Of a stretch of 64,000 nt of DNA, positions 37,490 through 48,500 are shown one piece after another. Position 1 is the stretch's first letter. Each line of letters begins with the position of its first letter. The DNA is from Rotaria macrura (Eukaryota > Rotifera > Eurotatoria > Philodinida > Philodinidae). The notes under the pieces are model-generated. The model made no database searches. It was given only the letters and a program-made list of their open reading frames with translations, and was not told the origin of the DNA. Where the stretch lies: NCBI GenBank assembly GCA_900239685.1, contig OENT01000088.1, positions 124,001 through 188,000 of the forward strand. The letters run 5' to 3'. The position numbers and the translations under genes were made by a program.

Positions 37490-40400
37490 TCATGATTTTG
37501 ATTGTTGCTGCTCTGTGTCGAGAAAGGGTTGATTTAAATCTTCTTTTGTTGTATTTAATTTGATCAGATCATCTGAATTTGTCATATCAATCGTCATTGA
37601 TGAATTTTGTGTTGCATGAGTTTGAGCATTTAATAGTGATTGATGAGTTTCATCAAGTTCAGGCCATGATTCAGTTGTTGATTGTTGTTGTTTCATACGA
37701 TCATTTAATGCTTTTAAGGCTTTTTGTCTAAAATAAGATTTATTATTGTTATCAGAAGATTATTCGAGGATTTATTCATCTTGTACGTGTTTCATTATTT
37801 TCAGTATTTACATTTGATCTTGAGAATGAATACTGAAAATTTTATGATCGATTAAAAAAAATTCATTTTCAAGCAATTAATAAATTCAATTAGAAAAAGT
37901 TTATCATGCAGGATTATGAAAAGATTAAGTGTTGTTTTTTTCTTCTTCGTATTCTTCTATTGTTACTTTACTTGAAATTATCAATCGACAAACAAACGGA
38001 CTATCTATGCTCTATTCGAGAGACTCGTATTATAAAATGATACTTAAATGAAAAAAGTCAAAAGATTGAAATCAAAAATAAATTTTCTTTGTGAAAATTT
38101 TCTATAGCTTGAAGGTAAATGATAGATTTTCTCGTAATCATAATAGATTACTTTATAGACAGGGTTTGTCTGACGACAAACATTCATAGTTTAATTCTGA
38201 AATTCGAAGAAAAAAAAACATGAAGATTTGAAAATAGCGTGTGCTGTTTAGTGTATTGTTATGATACGTTAGTGTCTGATTTCAAATATATTGACTATAC
38301 AAAAATTTTACTCGCCTTCGTCTATCAGCATCAGCAGCTTCGGCACCCGGTATTGTAATTGTAATACTGGACGATGATGTTGAACCAGTTTTTTTAACAA
38401 ATGGTTTACACAATTTAAGTGTAACGAACATTTCGAATATGGTATTTGCGAGAACACTTATGATCGGAGAAATAATTGATGGAAAGAAACTTGAGAAAAA
38501 ACCAAATTTTCATTAATGAAAATAATGAAATGAATTTAAAGTTACCTAGCAAATGAAAACGTTGATGATGTATCACCTTTTGTACCATTTTGATGAGGTT
38601 GAAAAAATCTAAAGAGTACTTGAAATAAATTACTGTTAGATATTTAGTGTAAAATGAGTCGTTTTTTATGTTCAACATTTTTTAAGAAAATTCCACATTT
38701 TGCTTTCAAGTAATCTTTTCACCATGATTTAATTGCCTATCAAGATGTTTTTTTTTCCATTTCTTTTTCTCTACTCATTTTCTATCACTTAATGCATATT
38801 TAAATAGAATTTTCGTTTATTATCGGTTCGCATGATTAAATTTTTTCTATATAATATAAATAATCGACATTAGGAAGATCTTCCAACAAAGTATTCGATT
38901 ATTTTTGATAATTAGTTAGCATTAAAATTTTTCTGTCTGTTCGTCGATAGTTCTTATAATTTACTTTAGGAACGATACCATATATATAGTGAGAGAGAGA
39001 GAGAGACAGTATTTTTTAAATCAATTTTTATATTTTGATTGAAGCCTAGAAAAATACTCAAAGTACGAAACAACCTATTGAAAGTTCGAGTTTCTAGAGT
39101 GATTTTTTTGTTTTAGAAAAAAATCCTATTTCCTCTAGGTATGAGAGAATGATCTTGCAGATTTTTTTGAAACAGAGCAATATAGTTTTTTTTTTCATAG
39201 TCATTGATATTTGAATCAAAACACATGCATGAAGTTTCATATATATATTGTTCTATTTGATATCATGGAGATTTCTGCGTTTTACACTATGTATTGAATT
39301 CAAGCTGTTCCAAGACAATAGTTGTTACCCATTAGGTACCTGTATTGTTTAATATGTATTCAAACGTTAGTCTATGTAAATTTGAGAGACCACCAACCAT
39401 GCATTGAATCTGTACAAACTATGGACGTCTACTTGTCTGTAAGTATTCATCCAATAGTCAGTATGAAAAATGTAAATAGTAAAATACAAAAACCTGTCTT
39501 TATAAGTTTAGTTGTCTACGAAGGATTACTGCTACGTAGTACAATTTATAGGTATGATCGTAAACTATTCAATCATTGCTTGATAGGCCGTAACCAATAT
39601 CACTTGAAAGTCAAATGATAAGGTTTTTTTTTGTTGATACGTAAATACTAACAACGACATCAAAGTCACTATTCGACCTTAGTCAAGACACACGGCTAAG
39701 AATTGTTTCGTCAAATTTCCTAAACTTATTTCATAAGAATAATCGAAATACAGATTCGCAAAGACTAGGCGATATTTTAATGCTAGTTAATTGTTTCTAG
39801 TATCATGAATCTACGATTCTTTTGTGAACATATCTTCTTTATAGTTACATATTAATTGTATATATTTCTTATTCGAATAATATGACTAGAATAAATTGAT
39901 TTCTTGACTCTACCTTAGATAGGTCCAACTAATGATAATGCCGAAAGTGAACATAATTAAAAAATGCATTGGTACAGCATGAACAAACCAAAGTATTGCT
40001 GATAAAATAATCATGAGTAAAGGTACCTGATCTTGTTTAAGCTTAAAAAATGGTGTTGTTGCTAAAACTGTATCAGGCATAATTTGTTTAATAATAACTG
40101 AAAAAGCACCAAGAAATGCAGCTAAACCGTAGATAGGTCTTTCGAATAGATATTCTTCGTTAAATGTTATCCCGTAAAAAATAAAATAAATGCATGCAGC
40201 GAATAATGCATTTGGAATGGTGACGATAAAATAAAATCTTAGAAGTTCGGTTGTACCCCATAATGGTTCAATCATTTTTGAATAAAGAAAAACAACTATA
40301 ATATCAATGATTGTATGCCAAATATGTATTTCGATAAAGCCGTGTGTTAAAAATGTCCTAAAATTATTTTCATTGATCACAAATATTCAAGGTTTTAGTT

Positions 40401-40628
40401 TTGTTTTCCAAAAAAAAATAGAAACGAGAAGATAAATTCGTACCAAATCCAAAAATTCGGTGGCATCACACGTCCTGGAATGACAGCTAGAATTTGAACA
40501 CATTGTGAACTGAATGAAAGAAAATATCCGATTATACAAAATAGACAGATCAATTTTGCAGTTAAGCCAGAAGAGAATACAGCGGACTGTACTTGTTGTC
40601 CAATATCTTGAACGAATGTTTGTTTCAT
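37490..40628 (-). CDS. TMEM115: TMEM115 (Golgi rhomboid-like membrane protein)
   Basis: Five exons on the minus strand: 40628-40444, 40357-39914, 38608-38546, 38489-38316 and 37727-37490, giving 367 aa (human 351). Conserved blocks are PGRVMPPNFWIWTFLTHGF, MIEPLWGTTELLRFY, SWTYLRFFQPHQNG, FASFFPSIISPI, SSSITITIPGAEAADADRRR and QKALKALNDRM. TMEM115 is a multi-pass Golgi protein of the rhomboid-like/derlin superfamily without protease activity. It is linked to retrograde Golgi-to-ER transport through the COG complex. Several hydrophobic segments fill residues 20-210, and the C-terminal tail is hydrophilic and Gln/Asn/Thr-rich. Intron 2 is long (38609-39913) and shows no other gene. The last intron uses a GC donor (separate entry). 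A splice acceptor (CTGATCTAG) lies only three bases before the ATG. Confidence 0.94.
37728..38315 (-). other. Probable GC-AG intron in TMEM115
   Basis: The reading frame crosses from ADADRRR into QKALKALNDR, as in human TMEM115 (ERRRQLALKALNERL). This works only if the donor is GAAG|GCGAGT and the acceptor TTTTAG|ACAAAA. The nearby GT (four bases later, CGA|GTAAAA) puts the last exon out of frame and hits a stop quickly. GC-AG introns are a known minor class of U2 introns. Confidence 0.7.
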
Positions 40629-42526
40629 GACCTAGATCAGAAGAATGTTTGGATAAATAAATGAACTATAAGAAGACGACGAAAAATTTCAATACTTTTT
40701 CTTACTGATTTAAAAAAGTAATAGCAAAACACTGAACATAGTTTGGAAAATCACTTGGTTTTAACGCTACATACTATTCATCATAAATGACACATGCACA
40801 ATGACTATCTTTTTCCTTGAATTATTTAGTTACGCATATTTGGCAAGGTATTTAATGGATCTGCAATGGTGATAGAGCGACAATCGTTATTGCTATACAG
40901 ATGGCAGGATCATATATTGTACTTCGAGACTCTTATTTATTTACTAATATCGATCAAGTTTCGTTACAAATAATAACTATTAAATAGCAATTAATGAATT
41001 GATGTTATAGATTATTTTTGTATTAACGTTATGTCTTTCTTAATCACTTACGAATTGAATATGGATTGGAACAGTAGAGTAGCATAACTATGAAACTTGA
41101 AAATTGTATAATTGAAATATCATGATATATCTATTCACATGATGAGTTAATAAGATGTTCTGAAAAAAACATTGGTCTATGGATTGTTATTCAATGTATT
41201 GAATAATTCTTCGTAGTTACTGATGTATTACTAAAATGGGAAGGAAGAATTTGTATTTGATGACCTTCCGTTCGAATCCATGGTTGCCATATGCACACCA
41301 TTAAGTCATTTCGTGCCCGTAAGGTACATACTTTATATTCTATTTCGAGTTTTCGACCTTCTGCAACTACAATTTGGCCTTTTCATTAGAATAAACTATT
41401 TTTCAATAGTGTTTGCATCGTCTTTATTGAGACACTGACAATAAACTTGAATGATCTAGATGAAATATCTAACTAGAAGCACAAATAAGAATTATTGAGT
41501 TTTTATCTTGATCATTTCTAGTTCCCATGTGTATTTTCATAGATATATATATAAATAAATGTACGGATAATAATTTGCATAAATCAAAAGAACTTTTGAT
41601 CGAAGGAATTGACTTGACTTTAAAGCGATGTTTATTTGTGTGTTTAATGTAATAAAATAAAAAGATTTCATTCTTAATCAATCAACTATTGTTTGCTAAA
41701 GATTCGTTTTAGAAATAACCAATCGTTAAGAAAGTTTACTTTCTAGTTGACAAGAATTGTTGACTTTCAGTAACAAAATTTCCCGAGTTCGAGTTAATCT
41801 GTCTTATTGAAGAACATATAACGTAACATTTGATTCGAACTTTAACACGTAAGACGTCGAGATAACTCTTATTTGATAGTATTGAAACTATTGATGATAT
41901 AAAAAATAAATTTTATATTGCATCCATTCGTAGAGAACTCTTGAGCCTAGTAAAAGTTCAGTCTTTTATGTATGGCATTGAAATGAAATATGAATAGCTG
42001 TTTCAGAAATTCTGGTTTTCAGACATCATTTCTTATTGACATACTACTGATGTTGTGATCTATGATGAAATTAGATGATTATGAAGTAATGAAATATTTA
42101 ATGGTACGTTCAACGAACCAATATATTCATGAGAAGAAATTTTCTTCACAAATAAAGAAAACCTCGAAAAAGTAATTTTCATGTCACACCGATGATAGTT
42201 GTGTGCTAGTTTTGTATTAATTTATTACGCACCTTCAATTAAATCGAAGTTTTCTCATATTTTTAGTCACGTTCTAATATCAAACATATTAAAAAAAAGA
42301 TAATCGTAGATCATACAGATCTTTTGAAAAAGTTTCTAAGGCGAGAATAATTAATTAGAATTTATATTTTTATTTAAAAATTAACTTACAAAAAAATCTA
42401 TCGATCAAAATCAAATCCATAAAAGAAAAACGTCGATTACTATAAGAAAATTAAAAACATTCAATCATCAGACAATGATATTGTATAAAAATGAAAATTA
42501 TAAAATCATTCTTGAAAACTTTCCTT
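40629..42526. other. Intergenic, nothing recognised
   Basis: A 1.9-kb A/T-rich interval between the TMEM115 start and the TGFBRAP1-like stop (both minus strand). It should contain the TMEM115 promoter and the short 3' UTR of the TGFBRAP1-like gene. A B-box-like word (GTTCGAATCC near 41270) has no tRNA cloverleaf around it. No domain-bearing frame is present. Confidence 0.5.
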
Positions 42527-45500
42527 TTATTCCGTCGGAAGTTTTTTAACACAATGCAGATGAATTTGACTACCATCTCGATAAATCATGCATGATGTTT
42601 CATAAAATTGTTGTAGACAATGTTTACACCGTCGATATTCATTTATAATTACATTCGAACATTTTAATTTCGTTAATTTCAAATTTAGTTTTTCATTTTG
42701 TATACGATTTAAAGCTACTTCAAGTTTAGTTGAACGCTGAATATATGAATATGTACGTACAGCACGTACAAGAATATTGCTTAATGATGAAATCGACCAA
42801 TGTGACGGTAAACATTTCAAGACTTCAATAAAGTCAAAGTCAATATTGTTATTACAAAGAAGATGAAGAACTGCTGTAGTTATTTCATTTGGGTGTCTAA
42901 ATTAAAGAAAAATAATTTATTATATTTTTACGATAGTAGACTCACTTATCTAAAGAGGCAAGCAATACTTTGAATAATGTATTAGCAATGTTCTTTCTTT
43001 CGTCATTTGATTTCTCATATGATGAAGCAACACAATAATTTTCTGCATATTGAAAATCTTGAAGTTCATCAATAAGTATTTGAAATGCTTGTTGAAAATC
43101 GTTCATCTTAAAAATTTTTCGATCGATTGAAATTAAAAAAAAACCAGAGGAAACCTTCGAGATAAACGTACTTTACCGTAAATGAGAGCAACCTCACGTT
43201 TTAATTCTTTCATTTGATTGATTCGATAAAGAACTGACTGAATTCGATAGGAATTCGATTTAACAAGAAGTTCTTGTAATTTAGATCTAAACTTATCAAA
43301 GATAGATTTTACTAAAACAAATATTATAATCGAACCGAATCTGTTCATGATGATTGCAGGATTCGGACATAATTTGATCGAGATAAATGTTAACTAACAT
43401 TGTATGAAGTTCATCGGTCTAAAATCAGCAATTGACTTTCTAATTTCACATTGAACAACGAGATACATACGAACAGTTTCATAATCATAACTTATTCCTA
43501 GTCTAGTTACACTTCTACTGAACGACTTGGAAAACAAAAATGTCAAAATTTTAGAAATATAGAAATGAAGTTCATCGAAATGGATACTCAAGTAGAAAGT
43601 AGTATTCTCACATTTTCTTCGTCATGTCGAAAATAGCATTGTTTATTGTCTGAGTTTAACTTTCGACCCGGCGACTTATCATATCAAAGAAAAATTAGCC
43701 TTTTTCTTGAATGTAAAACTTACCTTCTTTGCTCTAGTAATATTGACATCTAGCTTCATCACACAGATCTATGAAATTCCTCTATTTGAATGATAACAAT
43801 GCTCGCAGCTGATTTTATGATAAATATATCGCAAACATTAGAACAAGGTTGGAAACGACTGACGCATTATTTCTTCTTGTTTTCAGTAGATTACTATTTA
43901 GGAGTTTTAAACCATAGATTTCTTGCATTAGTTGAACTTTTCGTCGCCGGTTTATACCATCACTTAAACTTATGTTTCACTAATGAATATATATTTGAAT
44001 TCTATTCAAAGAAGAATTAGAGTTACAACAAAGGGGGAACCAGCTGATTTATGAGATTTTTCTGATTTTTGTGTAGTCAAAAAGTGAGTACACTCTAGAA
44101 TCGGTCAGTGTGTCCTAGAGTCCTGAAGGTTAACCTTAGCCTACCCTAACCTGTCCTAACCCATAGGTTAGGTTAGGTTTAGGTTGCAAAGCTCATAGGT
44201 TAGGTTACGTTAGGTTAAGGTAAGGTTACAAAAAAAATCCAGGGATAAAATTAAGGATGAGTTCATGTAGATAAAACCTTTATAGAGCTGAACTTGATAT
44301 CCACTTGTGAAATCTCTTTTGGTCAAAAGCACTGGACAGAGTGATATTAGAATCTAATTTCATTGAATAGAATAAAACCGAATGGGAAAACAATGATTCA
44401 TTGTTTCCCAAGCAGACAAACATTTGGAAAAACGCGTTTAAAAGCACAATCGGGAACGCCAATTGTGAGTCACTAACGCTCATTAACAAAACGCAAGAAA
44501 CGCGTTTTTTACGCAGAATTTTCACTTTCTGAGCGTGAAAACGGATAAAAACTCTAATTCTGATTGTTTAAACGCATTGACTTTCAAGTCGTCGAATAGT
44601 TGTGCGTTTTAACGCTCTGGACTAGAGTTTTTATCCGTTTTCACGCTCGGAAAGTGAAAACTCTGCGTAAAAAATGCGTTTCTTGCGTTTTGTTAATGAG
44701 CGTTAGTGACTCACAATCGGAGTTCCCGATTGTGGTTTTAAACGCGTTTTTCCAAATGTTTGTCTGCCTGGGTTAGTACTATTTCTGATACAAGCTGACG
44801 AGTTCAGTCAGTTTTGACTGTTTTTTCGAGTAAGAGTGCATAAATGTAATATTCAATGTCTATTAAATCATCTCGACATACCATTGATTAGAAAAAGAAA
44901 GAAATATTAAATTTATTGAAGCAAGGAAAAGTTATTACGACAATGGAATCTCCATCTTCATCGAATGGTACATTTTGGTCAAGCCTGCTTAGAATAGATA
45001 ATCCAAATGGTGAATGTGCTTTTGAACCGTTCGTTCAATGTGCTATATGTCAACAGATCTTAGTCTATGAACCGAAAAATGGAACAACTACTATTAGTTC
45101 TCATGTTCAAAGTTGTATAAAAAAGCGACGTCAAACAAGGAAATATCAATTAAAAAGTATTTGAAAAAAGATTTAACTATACCCTCTACAGATAAACAAA
45201 TGATTACATTAGCTTGCTCTAAGTACTGTGCTTTTGATATGCAATCATTTAATAGTGTCAATGGTAATGGCTTTCAACAACTATGCCAAGTATTAATAGA
45301 GTTGGGTTATAAATATGGTGAGTCAAAAGCTCCACTACCTTATGCTAGAGTCTTGCAGGTTAACCTTAACCTACCCTAACCTATAGGTTAGGTTAGGGTA
45401 GGTTAAGGTTACGAAGTCAATAGGTTAGGTTAGGATAAGGTTACGAAGTTATTCAGTAGGTTAGGTTTAAGTTACAAAAAAGTAGTAACCTGCAGGACTC

Positions 45501-48500
45501 TAGTGTGTCCGGCCATCCGTCTGTTTACACGATAACTCTTTAAAAATACATTCGATTGAGCTGAAATTTTGTGTACAGAATTTTCTCATCAATATATCTC
45601 GGTCGAGTTCGAAGATGAGAAGGATCCGGCTAGAAATGGCTGAGTTATCGAAAAAATTGTCATTATTGACCAAACGATCCCTGAGGGGGTGTACAGGCAT
45701 TTTGTCAAAAAACAATTTTTTCTCAGAATTATCCACAACGTATATAAATCGACTCAGTCTTCAACGTTGATTCCGAATCTGATATTAGTTTTGAATCAAA
45801 TCGTAGCTTTCTAACAAGACATCGCCTGAAAATGGTCTGAAAATGCACAAAAACTGCATCCAGAAACCAACTGCCTAGATATGCCTCAGATGACCACTAG
45901 TTTTTGGGTTTCCCAAAAGGGTCTACCAGGATACTTCTTCTGTACACACATTCTAGAATGGCTGATTTGTCTCATTCACTTTTTGAATTACACATAACTT
46001 TCAGACTTAAGTCCGAAGTTTTCATATTTATTTTGATTTAAAATTGATTTGAAATCAAAAAAATCAGCTGTTTTCCCCTTGGTTACAACTCATCGTGTGT
46101 GTGAATAAATCAACATGATCCATGCTTCTTGATTATGTTCTTAATTAGAATTTCTTGACATGAAACACAACCTAATTATTACACAATCAATATGAAGTGA
46201 TAAACATACTTCAAGCATCAATTTAAATACGGCTTGTTCAAGATAATTTCTCAACGCCATTGGATATAATCTTAATAGTGTAATAACCTGATTTGAATTA
46301 AATGGATCATCACTCAATTCATTTTGATATTTGCCAATGAATATCTAAACATGAATATTTGTCTATTAGATTCAACTTGAAAATAGATAATATTCTCTAA
46401 AAAACTTTTATCGCAAGTTCTTGTTCATGTTGTTGCAATAGCCACTTCGCCACAGAAAATTCCAATGATCGATCAAGATTTCTCTCTAGAACATATTTAC
46501 CGATGATCCAAATACCAGGAAATGTATCATCATTAGAATAATCGTTCAATATAATTCTACGCTAAATGGAAAAACAAACAGAAAAACAAACATTTTTCAG
46601 CTATTCAAAACATTGTTACAGCAAAAGACTTCATTACTTTTTCCAAATATCAATGGCCTGTTCATGTTTATCGTGTGCAGAATAAATTATTGCTGTACCA
46701 TGATAAAATTTATTGTGAAAAAGCATTTCATGGCAATCGATTGAAATGTATGAAGCATGTTTTTCAAGAAAGTCGATAATTTTATCACGTGGTTTTATTA
46801 TTAAGTAAGCTTTTAATAGAGATGTATAGTAATCCTAAAAAAGTATTTGTTTCATACAGTATTATCCATTGTTGTTAGAAAATTGTATAGTTGCTCGTTG
46901 TAACAAGCTTTTTTTTTCAAAATATTTCGAGCAAGACAAAAAAAGGAAATGATATGTAACATCAAAGTCTTAAAGAAAGAATACAAAAGCTTTATGTTTT
47001 CTTTTCGAAAGAAATTCTTGTCTAAAGAAAGCGACTACCTATATGTATTGTCAATCTTGTAGAAGGTATTCATCATATTCGTCAGAGTGAAAGGGATACA
47101 GAATGCGTAAGTAATTGCATAGTCTATACATCGTTCACAGCATTGTCGAAATGTTAAAAAAAATAAAACTTACACATTACTATTTAGACAATGATGAGTA
47201 TGAATCGAAGCGACTCTTCTAGAGGTACAACAATCTTGTGTCCTGAGACGAACTTAAATAATAAGTATACTACCACGAAATGTTATACGAATTTCATGTT
47301 AATAGAAATTTTGTTAGAATTCAAATTCTAATGATTGTAATCGTCTAGAAAGAATAATTATCATCGTCCACATTGAATTTCTGCCAAGTGGTACAGTTAC
47401 ACAAATTCATCTATCGTCATACTCTCAATTATAGATTTCTCTGGTTAGTCATACGCCGTCTTCTCTATACTGTCTGTTTTGCCTCGCGTTACAGAATCTT
47501 GATAATTTAAAAGAAACATACGAAATTCAGTTTTCATAGTTCATTTACTAATATCAGTTAATCTTATGTTGCCCTTTGCTAATGGATTTCGGTTTTTTAG
47601 AGTACAATCAAAGGAAATTATTTTTCTTCTCCATGCTATCCATGCGAATATGTATGACTCTTGCTATGGAATTTCCTCGTGAGTAACTCATTGTCTATAC
47701 AGACGAATTATCTTTGATCGTTGCTTTTCTTTGCACTTACTGATTGACGTGAAAATTCCTCTCTTCGCTTTGTCATATAATCACAAAATCCATTTAACCA
47801 TAGAACATATTGACTTTTCGTACTTTCATTCAATTCTGGCCAAAGACATTTCAATGGTAGAAAATTTGGTATCTGCATCATAATTTCATGAAAATCTAAA
47901 TTAATCTCATCGAATAAATGTAATGCTCGAATAATATTCATCGCATTGAATTCAATAAAACCAATACGTTTTTTTGTCGACAGTACGATAGGATTTGTAC
48001 GTCGTTGTTCAATCGATGAACAATTATTTTCAGCTAATATCAATGCTTCTTGCAATCGATATGTTTCCAATAGTTGATCGATTTGTTCTTCTATGTTAAG
48101 GGATTCAAGAAAATAAACATTATCTTTACTGTTTATCAGAATATTATTTCTATTTTCTTGTGGAATATTTATTAAACTTCGACAATTCTTTAAAGGTATC
48201 TGTTGTTTTATTTGATCATCTAAATAACTAAAAGAATAAATATTATGTAGTTATCTCTTATTTTCTCGTCGTATTTTAATACATTTTAATTAAAGAAAAA
48301 TATAAATAAATACCTGTAAATATGAATATAATCCGTGACAAGTACAATTATGTATGGATGTGAATAGATAAAATCATTTGGTTCACTAATAAACACAATT
48401 GGAGTACGCTGACTTGTGCCGTCAAGTGACGTTGCGATACCAATATTCGAACCATGAAGAAGATATTCACCCTTGAAAATAAGAATTGTTCTTCTATAGA

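Larger units (their letters stand above)
44030..46081 (+). mobile_element. Non-autonomous/decayed hAT DNA transposon in a TGFBRAP1 intron
   Basis: A 2052-bp element is bounded by an exact 8-bp direct repeat (GTTACAAC). Its ends are imperfect terminal inverted repeats: left AAAGGGGGAACCAGCTGATTT, right, reverse-complemented, CAAGGGGAAAACAGCTGATTT. It carries the start of a hAT-type transposase (44943-45344), which breaks off where a smaller element sits. It also carries a 366-bp palindromic element (44407-44772) and two copies of a CCTAACC/GGTTAGG-rich element. The catalytic RNase-H-like core and the C-terminal hATC region are absent, so it cannot encode its own transposase. It lies inside one intron and leaves all neighbouring exons intact. 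The preserved duplication argues for a fairly recent insertion; the internal nesting argues that the element was already composite. Confidence 0.85.

Noticed and set aside
39322-39618. Plus-strand 98-codon frame in the long TMEM115 intron
   Set aside because: No recognisable family, no splice partners, and low-complexity composition, so it is probably chance.
41261-41285. tRNA B-box-like GTTCGAATCC
   Set aside because: Flanking bases do not form a T-stem, no A-box or acceptor stem is present at the right distance, so no tRNA or tRNA-derived SINE is supported.
43790-44020. Plus-strand 76-codon frame beside the hAT element
   Set aside because: No domain and no start context. It overlaps intron sequence of the TGFBRAP1-like gene on the other strand and ends at the target duplication.
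44140-44230. GGTTAGG/CCTAACC runs read as interstitial telomere DNA
   Set aside because: The words alternate orientation, are separated by other sequence, and lie inside an element with defined inverted ends. A telomere tract would be a uniform tandem array.
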